A stretch of 64,000 nucleotides of DNA from Tribonema minus (lineage: Eukaryota; Sar; Xanthophyceae; Tribonematales; Tribonemataceae): contig JAFCMP010000536.1 in NCBI GenBank assembly GCA_017506865.1, forward strand, positions 1,116,001 to 1,180,000, in the 5' to 3' direction. Below the pieces are notes generated by a model, which saw only the letters and a program-made list of their open reading frames with translations, did not search any database and had not been told where the DNA came from. How positions within the stretch are numbered: the stretch's first letter is position 1; each line of letters opens with the position of its first letter. Shown in pieces: positions 9,556 to 22,594 of the stretch. Position numbers and translations under genes: made by a program.

Positions 9556-12500
9556 GCGCTGCTGCATGATGTGCGCGTCGAGCGGGCGAGCATCAGGGTG
9601 GCGGGGAGGGGTAGGCAGGCCTGCGGAGCGCAGTGACCCCCGCCAAATGACGTCGTCTGCTGACGCTGCGTGAAGATCGTGCGCATGCTGCTGGCCGTGT
9701 TGAGCGCAGCTGCTGCTGCTGCGGCTGCTGCTGCTGCGGCCGCTGCTGCTGCACGCGCACGCTGCACACTTCATTGCGCCGTTTCGGTGGCCGCTGCTGG
9801 TGCTGCTGCCGCTGCCGCTGCTGCGCGCGCTGCATTTTGGGGCGCTGACGCGTCGCGCCGCTGGTCTGCGGCACGCGCGTCATCTGGCGCTGCGGCTCTA
9901 AGGCTACAAGTGGCGGCGTGGTGCGCCCGTTGCTGAGCGCTGCTGCACGGATCGCCTCTGCGCGAGCGCCGCTGCTGCATAGTTTGTGCGGCGCTGCCGC
10001 GAGCAACGCAAGCATGCGTGTCTTTGTGCGCATGCACGGGTCATCCAACCCAGCGTGCCCGTGCTCGGGCAGTGAGTCAGCCGCGCAGCAGCGGGCGCGC
10101 TCGCGTCCTTTGCATGTCTATTAAGCGGGATCTGGCTGCCAGAAAGGTCCCCGGTCGCGCTCGTGAAGCGGTTGAGCACTGCTGTGACTGTGCCCATGGG
10201 TACGTACGTATGCACGATACAGACATCACGAGTCAGCTGTCTGTGGCGTGGAGGGGCTTTGCACTCGCACGTGGCAGCTGTGCTCAGCTCCGGGGTCTGG
10301 CACTTGCGGATGGTGTGGTGGCAGGGATCGCGCAAATTGTGTCATGTACGCTCGCGCGAGCCGATGCGCTCGCGTGCGTACGCTTTTGTAGAGCACTGCT
10401 TCAAGTAATGCTTGTAGCGGTACCCCCCCCATTTGACTAGCCTCATCCTACTCCTAGGCAGCTCAGATCAGGCCCAGTCAGGGCCACTGCCCCTTCATAT
10501 GCTTCCCCCGCTGAATTTACGCTCGTTGCGGCAGCTCGCCCCCCCCCCCCCCCCTCTCCGAAGGCAACTGCGCGCATCGAGAGGTACATGTTTTACTATT
10601 CCTGTCCTTCTCGACGCTGGTGTGCGCCCTTCCTTCTTCCATGGCGAGGTTCGCCCTACAGGCGCTCGCTGCCGCCAGTACAAGCCTGCTCTGCAGGTGT
10701 ACTGTGTGTGTACCCTGCCTGTACAGCTGTGTTTACTGGTTGAGTACTTGGTGGGCTTGCAGGGGGAGGGGAGTACACCTTCGTTTTCCATGTTCCCGCA
10801 GCCTGTTTTCTCCTGCGCTGGTTAAGCTGGAATCAAATCATACAGGGCGTTGTGCGCGGCATTTCTGTCAGGCGTGGCTGATCAGTGAATTCTTGACGCC
10901 TGCACTTTTGACCGCCGGCACGGTGTCCAATTTGTCCTCGTGTGTGTGTGTTCCGCCAATGTCCTGGCTGGACTGGTGTCACACGAGTGTTGGATCTGGC
11001 TTCGGCGGTCGTGAGATGGGCATTGTTGTGGCTGATGCAAATACCAAGCAGATTAGGGTATGGGATCTTGAAGCATCAAACAAAACCGTGTTTTTGTGTT
11101 CTGGTCAAGTGGCAAGTTCTGAAGACGTACATACATACCTGCAACATACCATATGTATGTAACAGGGATGTGCTGAACATGCCAGAGTTCTCACCAGCAT
11201 ATAACATCATCCATACAACACACAACAATGTAGACACGTGACACACTGACTGATTGGTCAAGGTGCAATGCCATTTTTGGTGGAGAGGGGAAGGGGGAAG
11301 ACATGTTCTTAACCCCTTAATGTGGATCCGACCTGAACGGCCAAGTTTGGCCCGCCATTTCCCCAAAGCCCCCCCCCTTCTCTCTTCTCTCGCAACCCTC
11401 CTCCCCCTACCCTTGACCCAAAAATCATAGGGAGTGGTGGGTGGGTTTTTATTCTACTTGATCTCCGTCGCCTTGGCTGCTGCTTGTTCTCGCCAGTCTC
11501 CCAAACAGCGCGAGTGAGGCTCCGGGCGGCCGTAGGCGACAAGTCCCTTAATAACTGACTCCTTGAAGACCAAGCTGAACTTGCCACTTTTGGTTCTCCA
11601 AAACCTTGTTTTGTCAAGCCAAAACATCGCTTTTATTCGTTTGCCTGCTGCACTATCACCTCAGTTGGGGCAACAAGACCAGATCGTCAAGTCTTCAGCC
11701 ATCAATCATGTCATAAGCATTGACGTATGCTATTAAGTTCTCTGATGGGTAGGGTGCGCATGAGCCCATGTGTGCTGCCATTTCTGCTGCGCAGTTTGCT
11801 CTACTGTAAGGATTGCCCCCAACCCCGTGATAGCCCGTAGCTACCGGATCGCTGCGTCCTATCTTGTCAGTGTACTGCAGCCAGGGGTTGTTCCAATTGT
11901 CAAGTCACTCTGCATTCATACACTCTCCTCTTGTCTCTTTGTTAGCATCTGCCCGCGCGCACGCGCGCGCTGTTGCTCGCTCAGACAACGTCTTTTTAAA
12001 AACAAGGGAAATGATCTTCGACGGCGGGCGTCACACGCAAGTGAGCAGGGCAAGCTTCGGTGAATGCTGCAGGGTGTAGGCGGCAATGGTGTTGGGTGTG
12101 GAGGTCAATCAAGCAGAATTTGATGTAGGTCATGCACTACCAGTGCCAAATCAGCAGGCATGTAACCCCAGGACATTGCAGTCAAGCACGTGTGCCGACA
12201 GTGCAGCTTTGTGTTCTGTTTTAAAGGATACGGGCAATGTGAGAGCATATGGCACAGCAGTAAGCAGGCCACGGCGGCTGAATGCAAACATCACGAGGCA
12301 CACATTCATTTACGCAAAATGGTTGGCCAGAGACTGAGCCATGGCTCTTTTGCACTGCATTGGTATTGTTCAACGTTGTCACATGCCCTGCATAACCTAC
12401 TTGTCCAACCCGGAAGGCGATAAAATTTCATAATGGGCAAATATTTAATTGCATATGCATAGCCGCTCCAGGCTGTTTGAGCTCGAACAGTTCAAGTTCA

Positions 12501-13025
12501 CGGACCATGTGACTCTCAACGCTGAAGACTGGTGGCATAACAGCACTCGATATGAGTTGTCGGTAGGCGTTGTGTGGACCTATGCATTCGCTACAGGTGA
12601 AAGCTGCTGGACGAACGAAAGGAGCATTGTTGTGCATAGCCTGCTGGCGCTGGTTCTAGGTTTCCTGCGGCCGAGCTTCATGAATTACATGGCAAAACCT
12701 ATCTTCGTAGGAATACAAACGGTCATAAACTCCTTTGCCACCTTGACCCCTAAAACATGAGGCCTGTCGAGCAAATCTGCTCGTGTGGCAGCCCATCATG
12801 GACTCCATCGGATGAACCAGTGATCCTACTGTAGCTGGTTATCGATGTGGCAACTGCAGCTCGCGACCCACCGAAAAGCTTACGGCCTTCCTCCAGCTTG
12901 GAGCCCTGAAGGACAGGCTGTGACACTGCTTCCAGCTCGAGCCTACCCAGATGAAACTAGCCAACCAGCGCATCACCTTCCAACCAAGTGGCTTCACACC
13001 ACTGATGTTCTTGAATGATAGAGAC
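9556..13025. other. long region without a recognised gene
   Basis: Just downstream of the RING stop codon, 9700-9840 is a CTG/GCC-rich low-complexity tract. A 543-nt open frame at 10620-11162 (plus) has no recognisable domain beyond a weak WD-like stretch and no supporting splice structure; I do not call it. The rest has only short frames. A C-rich stretch lies at 11367-11411. Confidence 0.45.
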
Positions 13026-15027
13026 ATGGATCAAGGTGAGCACCAGGGGAGCCTCGTGCCGCTCTCGTGTCAAGCGCGACCACCTGTAGGCTCTTGTGAC
13101 AGACATTTGCTCATTTCGTGATGCATGTCTAACCACCATTTCCGCACTGTGCTCTCCCCCTCCTGTCAGGCGTCCCTGGTGCGGATGCCATTGGGTACCA
13201 GGTGTGGCGGTCCGTGTTACTGTACCTGCCGCTACGGTCGTACCTTCGGCCTGCCTTGGTCAACCGCGAGTCCCGCCAGTTCATGACCACACGCCCTTTG
13301 CCGGACCGCGAAGAGCATTGGCGGTTTTACACGAGTTCAGCGCTGCTCTGCAGCGGGCTCAGCGTGAGCCTACTGGACTGGGCTGTTCACAACGACCTGC
13401 GTCTTCGTGATCGGCACGACGACTTCGAGGAGCGGCGTCGCTCCTACTATCGCCCGCCGCCCGTACGCGTGGCGTTCCGGGCAGCGGCCGCAGCCGGCGA
13501 CGTCAAGCTGGTGCAGCGGCTGTTGGACGGGGGCCTGGTTCAGTACCAGCTTGCCGATGCGCTGGACAAAGCTGCCCGCAGCGGCCACCTCGAAGTGGTG
13601 CGCGTGCTGCGGCGGCACGACGTGCAAGGGTCGTGGGGTTCCGAGGAGACCGGGAGCGCAGCGCAGGAGGGACGATTGGAGGACCTGCAGCGCCTTTACG
13701 ACACTGGCCACAGCGTATGTGAGTCAGCTGTGGACGCAGCCGCGGCAGCCGGCCACATGGAGGTTGTACGATGGCTGCGTGAGCAGGGTTTGAGAGGGCG
13801 GCACAGTCTCAACCTTGCGCGTGAGGCAGTGCGTAGGGGGGCGGTTATTGAGCTGCAGATGCTGTACGCTGCAGGATTTCCTGTGGCTGTGGAGCCACAT
13901 GTGGTAGATGATGCAGCACGCAGGAACTATCGAGAAGAGATCCTCTGGCTGCGAGCACATGGTGTGATAGGCAGCAGCGACGCTTATACAGCATTTGATT
14001 ACTATTTTAGCACTAGATACGCTAGCACTGGCAACTTAGACCAGTTGAAGCAACAGTATGAGGCTGGCTACCCTGTTTTAAGCGCAACGCGCGCGTCAGC
14101 GGCCGAGCATGGTCACCTGCACGTGCTACAGTACCTCCACTCAGTAGGCGCGCTGTGCGCGCAGAGGGGGGAGCAGGATGCAACCATGTGTAGCGCAGCA
14201 AGCGGTGGCCATTTGCATGTGGTGCAATGGTTGCATGATGGATGCGGCCAGCCACTCACCATGGCGGTTCACGAGGCGGCTACGCGCAGCGGCAACCTTG
14301 ACTTGCTCCAGTGGCTGCACTCTCGCAGATGCCCCTTGAGTGCCGAAGCATGCTCCATAGCAGCATGGGAGCATGGCAACTTTGATATGCTTGGAGGGTG
14401 GAGGGGTTGCCATCAAAGCCCAGTAGGCCCGGGGCTAGTACCGTCTGTCGTGGCGGCATCCTGCATGCGGCGGTGTCCAAAGGCCTCCTGGACATGGTAG
14501 TCTGGTTGTTGGACAAAACGCAGTGTCCCCTTCAAGCCGGGTATGCCCGCGAGGCTGTTGCGCACGGGCACATGCCGGTACTGCGCACACTGTGCGACCG
14601 TGGCTGCACCTTGGACGCCGCAGTGTTTGAAGCGGCAGCAGGGAGCGGCTCACTCGACGCACTGCAGCTTTTGAGAGAGCAAAAGTGCCCATGGGAATCC
14701 GATGCCAAGACTTGCTTGGCGGCCATTAGGGAGGGACATGTTGCGGCCGTCCAGTGGCTCAGAAATGCCCGGTGCCCATTGCAGTGGCCAAAGTTGCGCG
14801 ATGGGCATGTAGCAGTTGAGTGTGCCAGGCGGGGGGACGTGAACATGCTCAAGTGGGTCGTAAGCAACGGTTGCATTTGGAATGAGCAGTACCGGCAGAG
14901 CTGCACTGTGGTTGCAGAGAAGCAACAGCACACAGAGGTAGTCGAGTGGCTTTGCAGCAGTGAAAGCCAGAAAACAAAGAAAGCCAAGCACAAGCAGAGG
15001 AAGCAAGGCGCGCCATCTGTTGCTTAA
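13026..15027 (+). pseudogene. F-box-like/ankyrin-repeat protein, broken by a frameshift near 14390
   Basis: A short first exon 13026-13035 (ATG GAT CAA G, donor gtgagc) probably joins an acceptor at 13168-13169 that follows a C/T tract, giving MDQGVPGADAIGYQVWRSVL. The sequence IGYQVWRSVLLYLPLRSYL followed by RPALVNRESR resembles an F-box. It is followed by about 12-15 ankyrin units of the giant-virus/algal type, each with pattern AA..GHLEVV..L: GDVKLVQRLLDGG, GHLEVVRVLRRHD, GHLHVLQYLHSVG, GNLDLLQWLHSRR, GHMPVLRTLCDRG. At about 14386-14400 (atgcttggagggtgg) the frame shifts, and ankyrin repeats resume in another frame to the stop at 15025-15027. The remainder is open and repeat-rich, so the break is recent, an assembly error, or an unrecognised tiny intron. 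The protein's partners are unknown; ankyrin/F-box proteins commonly act as substrate adaptors for ubiquitin ligases. Confidence 0.8.
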
Positions 15028-16296
15028 TTGTGAATGATTTCTGATGGTATTTTTTTCTCAGACTTTAGTTGCTTGCCTGTGCCTTCCATATGTATACACA
15101 TTCCAATTTTTGGCACCCTTGCCTGCCAACATACCCAAGGCTGCTGCAAAGCTCCACGGGACATTAGCAGAAGACCTGGAAGAGAAGTTACAACGCAGCG
15201 ACGCGTTTAACTTAACGGTCACTGCCATTGAGTTCCATCTGCCCCATGCTGCCCTCGTCAACTGATGTGTCATGCATCACAACTCTATTATGTACTCCTT
15301 GCCCTTGTGCGTCCAGGCGTATCGGCGCATGTACAACTCGGATGTCGTACAGGTATCGAGACACGTGCATGGCACAAGACTTAGTGTCGACAACACCTGG
15401 ACGCACACCCTTAATTGTAGGCATTCTGTACATTCATGTGCAGATCGTCCTTGCCAATGTGTTGTACCTCATTTAATGACCTGGCGCATGACTTCCAAGT
15501 TGTTTGTCTGGTGTACCTCAACATTCACAGCATGCATCATGACACTGAACTTCAAGTTGGTGAGCACTCATGCAGGGGAAGCTTGCAACATCTCTCAGCC
15601 TACTCTTGATCAACTGATTCGATTTTCTACAGTCAATGATTGTAGTTTACAACACAACAAAAGCGAGTGTCATTATGATAGTATTACCTGCCCCATTTGA
15701 GGTCAGCCTCTGAAAACTACTTTCAAATTTTCTCAAACGGCGCAGACTCATCGCCTTCAAATATAGATGGAAATGCGACTTCGTACACTGAGGCTGAACA
15801 TCATGATGATGGTTTAGTAAATGATGATGACTGCTCGTGCAGGTGAAGCCTGAAGTACTTTGAACTTGCATCCACCTACGTATTACTAACTTGCAATCAA
15901 TTATTGTTAAAAATCAAATCAGTAGGGCAACATCAGGCTGTGCGAGGTTGGAGCTTCCCTACATGAGTAGTACACACAGAAATTAATAGAAGTACACACA
16001 GATTTATGAATGTTGAACCACGGTCTAGACACCCTTAGTTGAACCTGACATGACCATCAGGAGGTGAATTGCGATCCAGCTCCGGAGAACCTTTTCTGGA
16101 AGCATGTTCTGACGTTAAGCCCGAGTAATGAGCGGTACGGTGAACCGAGACAGCGCTGCGTGCAACAGAAATCGTCACAAGTGCACCGCACCGCCGCCGC
16201 AGCAACATCAAAACAAGATGGAGAAGGAACCAAGAAAGCGCGCCTGTGCGCTGTATGCGCTTGATAACACATAAAGCGGTTCCAAAAAGCTTTTAG
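15028..16296. other. gene-free spacer before the tandem array
   Basis: A 73-codon open frame at 15044-15265 has no recognised domain. The remaining DNA is more AT-rich than its surroundings and shows no exon I can support. Confidence 0.4.
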
Positions 16297-17199
16297 CTGT
16301 CATGGTTTGTCTGCGCTCATGGCTCTTTGAACACCGGGCAACATCATCCATATGATCAGCTGTTGATTCTGCAGGCAAGATGCCTGGCAGGCGCAAAACG
16401 CCAGCTCAGGTGCTCGGTTTTTTGTGACAGGCTGCGCCTGCCACAAGCATTGCTTATGCCACACAGGACACTACGGCACTGCCTCGTTTAGTGCACCATG
16501 TGCAGCATGGCTAAGCATGCAGCGTAGGCGACCCACAGGCCAGCGTTGCGTCCAGTTGGCATCGCTTCGCCGCACAAGGCTCAAGGAGGGATTGTCCAGA
16601 GCTGTTACTTTGCAGAAAATGTGTTTTGATGGCATATGGGTGCATATACCGTGCCTACACTTGGTAACACGACACGCAAGCCACGTGATGAAGAGCGTAC
16701 CCAGCAATGTGGTCGCCAAATCTAGATGTGCCCCCATCAGGATGTCACACTGTCAGTGTCAAAGCAATTGCTTGCAGCGCTTCAATCACGTGCAGGCTCA
16801 AACTGAAGTTTGGCTCTAGGTCAACAACTGCGTTGGGGCGGACCTGCCTTTGGCGGCAGACGTGTGCTCCTCTCAGGTGCAGCTCACCATTTGTTCGCTC
16901 GGGATTTGCTGCACCGATCCCGCGCGCGGCCAAAGAGCATGATAGTTAGCACACCTCCAACTCTCGGTCAACCGCCCATTATCTCGACCATCATCTAGCC
17001 CACCAGTCCCAGCCTCAACGCCCAGCTTCGCCGAGCTTCCCGTGGAACCGCCGACTCCGGGGGGCCCGCCCCCCGTTCAGATGGGGGTCATCATTGTCAG
17101 CATCAGGGCTCAACAGGTCAATCTTTGCTGACATCCGCGAGCCTGGCCCGGAGAGACAGACACACATCTTATTCCTGCCAGACAATCACACACGACACG

Positions 17200-17849
17200 A
17201 TGGACAACATCACCGCGGCCGATGCTGCCGTGGCAATGGCCACGCTTTTTGTTTTATGGTTGTTAGCCCAGTCCATCAGTCGTCCCGGCATGACCCCCTG
17301 TAGTGTCATTGTGGACCTGAATAATGTGCTTGAAGGTGGACGCAATGCCATGCGCACCGCTGCCATGGCTGAGTGCAGGGGCGGGCGACTGTGGACTTCA
17401 ACTCCCTAATGATCGCATCCAGGACGAGGCGCAGAAGAAGTGCAGGGCTGCTCGTGTCGGGCCACCCTTTTTCCGCTCCGTCGTCGTGTGCGGCGGCCGG
17501 CGTGGCGACCGCGAAGGCATGATTGAAATGTTTCGCCTTGCGTGCGAAAGCCGTCTCCACCTCATCGCCAAGCCAGACATCAGCATACAGCAGCTGGAGG
17601 CGCACCAGACCGAGGTGAGGGAGCGATGAACTCTCACTGATGGCATGCGCAGCACCGTTCTTTGATGGACACGCTTCAGTCGGCTCATTCCCCACGCCAT
17701 CCTCCCTCCCTGCTGCACAGTTCGCCGTGGACGACCGCATCGCCGGCGCGATCGTCAACGCAACGATGGTGGCCCCGGGGTCGGCGTCGGAGCGCGGACT
17801 TGTGGTGGTTGTGAGCGGCAACGGCAAATCCAACGATTCTCCTGCATTT
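17200..17849 (+). pseudogene. NYN-domain exons 1-2, tandem unit 1 (frame-broken)
   Basis: Exon 1 would be 17200-17614 and exon 2 17721-17849. Relative to units 2 and 3, two single-base deletions (after gagtgc near 17377, and in ccctaatgatcg near 17410) shift the frame and put a TAA in the original frame. The frame downstream still encodes the NYN core (CRAARVGPPFFRSVVVCGG). The first motif reads VDLNNVLEGG, with the Asn expected at the family's D-x-x-N site. The second reads VVSGNGKSND, with Asn where NYN proteins have Asp. Confidence 0.8.
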
Positions 17850-18996
17850 GTGAGTGCTGCAGATGTTCGTATTCTACATGCACCTAGCAGATGATGTTGG
17901 GAGGCGCATGTTTGCTCCGGCTACGCCGATAATTTATGTCTCCTAGTGTCTAGTCCCACTTGAGAAGTTGACTGTATGCGTTTCGGGGCCAGCAGTGAAG
18001 GCCAGCGCTATCTGATGACAGGTGCCTGGCGCCGGTCCGCTTAGTATGCAATTGTTAGTCTTCGATGACATATGTACCAATCATGTAGCTGTCATGGTGT
18101 GTTTGCGCTCAGGGCTCTTTGAACACCAGGCAACATCATCCACATAATCGAATGTTGACGATTCCTCAGGCAAGCGCAGGCAAAAAATGTCAACTCACTG
18201 ACAGGTGCTCGGTTTTTTGTGACAGGCTGCGCCTGCCACAAGCATTGCTTATGCCACACAGGACACTACGGCACTGCCTCGTTTAGTGCACCATGTGCAG
18301 CATGGCTAAGCATGCAGCGTAGGCGACCCACAGGCCAGCGTTGCGTCCAGTCGGCATCGCTTCACCGCACAGGGCTCAAGGAGGGATTGTCCAGAGCTGT
18401 TGATTTGCAGAAAATGTGCTTTGATGGCACATGAATGCATATACCGTGCCTACACTTGGTGACACGACACGCAAGCCACGTGATGAAGAGCGTACCCAGC
18501 AATGTGGTCGCCAAATCTAGATGTGCCCCCCCATCAGGATGTCACACTGTCAGTGTCAAAGCAATTGCTTGCAGCGCTTCAATCACGTGCAGGCTCAAAC
18601 TGAAGTTTGGCTCTAGGTCAACAACTGCGTTGGGGCGGACCTGCCTTTGGCGGCAGACGTGTGCTCCTCTCAGGTGCAGCTCACCATTTGTTCGCTCGGG
18701 ATTTGCTGCACCGATCCCGCGCGCGGCCAAAGAGCATGATAGTTAGCACACCTCCAACTCTCGGTCAACCGCCCATTATCTCGACCATCATCTAGCCCAC
18801 CAGTCCCAGCCTCAACGCCCAGCTTCGCCGAGCTTCCCGTGGAACCGCCGACTCCGGGGGGCCCGCCCCCCGTTCAGATGGGGGTCATCATTGTCAGCAT
18901 CAGGGCTCAACAGGTCAATCTTTGCTGACATCCGCGAGCCTGGCCCGGAGAGACAGACACACATCTTATTCCTGCCAGACAATCACACACGACACG

Positions 18997-19648
18997 ATGG
19001 ACAACATCACCGCGGCCGATGCTGCCGTGGCAATGGCCACGCTTTTTGTTTTATGGTTGTTAGCCCAGTCCATCAGTCGTCCCGGCATGACCCCCTGTAG
19101 TGTCATTGTGGACCTGAATGATGTGCTTGAAGGTGGACGCAATGCCATGCGCATCGCTGCCATGGCTGAGTGCAAGGGGCGGGCGACTGTGGACTTCAAC
19201 TCCCTAATGGATCGCATTCAGGACGAGGCGCAGACGAAGTGCAGGGCTGCTCGTGTCGGTCCACCCTTTTTCCGCGCCGTCGTCGTGTGCGGCGGCCTGC
19301 GTGGCGACCGCAAAGCCATGGTTGAAATGTTTCGCCTTGCGTGCGAAAGCCGCCTTCACCTCATCGCCAAGCCAGACATCAGCATACAGCAGCTGGAGGC
19401 GCACCAGAGCGAGGTGAGGGAGCGATGAACTCTCACCGATGGCATGCGTAGCACCGTTCTTTGATGAACACGCTTCAGTCGGCTCATTCCCCACGCCATC
19501 CTCCCTCCCTGCTGCACAGTTCGCCGTGGACGACCGCATCGCCGGCGCGATCGTCAACGCAACGATGGTGGCCCCGGGGTCGGCGTCGGAGCGCGGACTT
19601 GTGGTGGTTGTGAGCGGCAACGGCAAATCCAACGATTCTCCTGCATTT
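18997..19648 (+). CDS. NYN-domain exons 1-2, tandem unit 2 (open frame; partial gene)
   Basis: Exons 18997-19413 (139 codons) and 19520-19648 (43 codons) join in phase 0 with GT-AG borders. The start MDNITAADAAVAMATLFVLW gives an N-terminal hydrophobic anchor of about 16 residues. Then come the NYN fold elements CSVIVDLNDVLEGG, FFRAVVVCGGLRGDR, the LEAHQSE junction, FAVDDRIAG and LVVVVSGNGKSND. NYN domains are PIN-like metal-dependent ribonucleases that use clustered Asp residues. Here the D-x-x-N site reads DLND and the SGDG site reads SGNG, so activity is doubtful. The only downstream continuation in the window is the exon at 25992-26699. Confidence 0.75.
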
Positions 19649-20795
19649 GTGAGTGCTGCAGATGTTCGTATTCTACATGCACCTAGCAGATGATGTTGGG
19701 AGGCGCATGTTTGCTCCGGCTACGCCGATAATTTATGTCTCCTAGTGTCTAGTCCCACTTGAGAAGTTGACTGTATGCGTTTCGGGGCCAGCAGTGAAGG
19801 CCAGCGCTATCTGATGACAGGTGCCTGGCGCCGGTCCGCTTAGTATGCAATTGTTAGTCTTCGATGACATATGTACCAATCATGTAGCTGTCATGGTGTG
19901 TTTGCGCTCAGGGCTCTTTGAACACCAGGCAACATCATCCACATAATCGAATGTTGACGATTCCTCAGGCAAGCGCAGGCAAAAAATGTCAACTCACTGA
20001 CAGGTGCTCGGTTTTTTGTGACAGGCTGCGCCTGCCACAAGCATTGCTTATGCCACACAGGACACTACGGCACTGCCTCGTTTAGTGCACCATGTGCAGC
20101 ATGGCTAAGCATGCAGCGTAGGCGACCCACAGGCCAGCGTTGCGTCCAGTCGGCATCGCTTCACCGCACAGGGCTCAAGGAGGGATTGTCCAGAGCTGTT
20201 GATTTGCAGAAAATGTGCTTTGATGGCACATGAATGCATATACCGTGCCTACACTTGGTGACACGACACGCAAGCCACGTGATGAAGAGCGTACCCAGCA
20301 ATGTGGTCGCCAAATCTAGATGTGCCCCCCCATCAGGATGTCACACTGTCAGTGTCAAAGCAATTGCTTGCAGCGCTTCAATCACGTGCAGGCTCAAACT
20401 GAAGTTTGGCTCTAGGTCAACAACTGCGTTGGGGCGGACCTGCCTTTGGCGGCAGACGTGTGCTCCTCTCAGGTGCAGCTCACCATTTGTTCGCTCGGGA
20501 TTTGCTGCACCGATCCCGCGCGCGGCCAAAGAGCATGATAGTTAGCACACCTCCAACTCTCGGTCAACCGCCCATTATCTCGACCATCATCTAGCCCACC
20601 AGTCCCAGCCTCAACGCCCAGCTTCGCCGAGCTTCCCGTGGAACCGCCGACTCCGGGGGGCCCGCCCCCCGTTCAGATGGGGGTCATCATTGTCAGCATC
20701 AGGGCTCAACAGGTCAATCTTTGCTGACATCCGCGAGCCTGGCCCGGAGAGACAGACACACATCTTATTCCTGCCAGACAATCACACACGACACG

Positions 20796-21447
20796 ATGGA
20801 CAACATCACCGCGGCCGATGCTGCCGTGGCAATGGCCACGCTTTTTGTTTTATGGTTGTTAGCCCAGTCCATCAGTCGTCCCGGCATGACCCCCTGTAGT
20901 GTCATTGTGGACCTGAATGATGTGCTTGAAGGTGGACGCAATGCCATGCGCATCGCTGCCATGGCTGAGTGCAAGGGGCGGGCGACTGTGGACTTCAACT
21001 CCCTAATGGATCGCATTCAGGACGAGGCGCAGACGAAGTGCAGGGCTGCTCGTGTCGGTCCACCCTTTTTCCGCGCCGTCGTCGTGTGCGGCGGCCTGCG
21101 TGGCGACCGCAAAGCCATGGTTGAAATGTTTCGCCTTGCGTGCGAAGGCCGCCTTCACCTCATCGCCAAGCCAGACATCAGCATACAGCAGCTGGAGGCG
21201 CACCAGAGCGAGGTGAGGGAGCGATGAACTCTCACCGATGGCATGCGTAGCACCGTTCTTTGATGAACACGCTTCAGTCGGCTCATTCCCCACGCCATCC
21301 TCCCTCCCTGCTGCACAGTTCGCCGTGGACGACCGCATCGCCGGCGCGATCGTCAACGCAACGATGGTGGCCCCGGGGTCGGCGTCGGAGCGCGGACTTG
21401 TGGTGGTTGTGAGCGGCAACGGCAAATCCAACGATTCTCCTGCATTT
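20796..21447 (+). CDS. NYN-domain exons 1-2, tandem unit 3 (open frame; partial gene)
   Basis: Exons 20796-21212 and 21319-21447 are nearly identical to unit 2. One visible coding change gives EGRLH for ESRLH. The frame is intact and phase 0 at both borders, with the same non-canonical DLND and SGNG motifs. It could splice to unit 4 exon 2 or to the terminal exon at 25992. Confidence 0.75.
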
Positions 21448-22594
21448 GTGAGTGCTGCAGATGTTCGTATTCTACATGCACCTAGCAGATGATGTTGGGA
21501 GGCGCATGTTTGCTCCGGCTACGCCGATAATTTATGTCTCCTAGTGTCTAGTCCCACTTGAGAAGTTGACTGTATGCGTTTCGGGGCCAGCAGTGAAGGC
21601 CAGCGCTATCTGATGACAGGTGCCTGGCGCCGGTCCGCTTAGTATGCAATTGTTAGTCTTCGATGACATATGTACCAATCATGTAGCTGTCATGGTGTGT
21701 TTGCGCTCAGGGCTCTTTGAACACCAGGCAACATCATCCACATAATCGAATGTTGACGATTCCTCAGGCAAGCGCAGGCAAAAAATGTCAACTCACTGAC
21801 AGGTGCTCGGTTTTTTGTGACAGGCTGCGCCTGCCACAAGCATTGCTTATGCCACACAGGACACTACGGCACTGCCTCGTTTAGTGCACCATGTGCAGCA
21901 TGGCTAAGCATGCAGCGTAGGCGACCCACAGGCCAGCGTTGCGTCCAGTCGGCATCGCTTCACCGCACAGGGCTCAAGGAGGGATTGTCCAGAGCTGTTG
22001 ATTTGCAGAAAATGTGCTTTGATGGCACATGAATGCATATACCGTGCCTACACTTGGTGACACGACACGCAAGCCACGTGATGAAGAGCGTACCCAGCAA
22101 TGTGGTCGCCAAATCTAGATGTGCCCCCCCATCAGGATGTCACACTGTCAGTGTCAAAGCAATTGCTTGCAGCGCTTCAATCACGTGCAGGCTCAAACTG
22201 AAGTTTGGCTCTAGGTCAACAACTGCGTTGGGGCGGACCTGCCTTTGGCGGCAGACGTGTGCTCCTCTCAGGTGCAGCTCACCATTTGTTCGCTCGGGAT
22301 TTGCTGCACCGATCCCGCGCGCGGCCAAAGAGCATGATAGTTAGCACACCTCCAACTCTCGGTCAACCGCCCATTATCTCGACCATCATCTAGCCCACCA
22401 GTCCCAGCCTCAACGCCCAGCTTCGCCGAGCTTCCCGTGGAACCGCCGACTCCGGGGGGCCCGCCCCCCGTTCAGATGGGGGTCATCATTGTCAGCATCA
22501 GGGCTCAACAGGTCAATCTTTGCTGACATCCGCGAGCCTGGCCCGGAGAGACAGACACACATCTTATTCCTGCCAGACAATCACACACGACACG

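Noticed and set aside
9027..9774. Long minus-strand Ala/Ser-rich open frames
   Set aside because: Antisense to the RING-H2 exon with its clear Cys/His pattern; they are translations of low-complexity codon runs.
10620..11162. 180-codon plus-strand open frame with a weak WD-like stretch
   Set aside because: No conserved domain could be followed over its length, no splice context, and composition like surrounding non-coding DNA.
16471..16949. Open frames on both strands repeated in all four 1.8-kb units
   Set aside because: Conservation is explained by near-identity of the tandem copies; frames differ between unit 1 and the others and show no domain.
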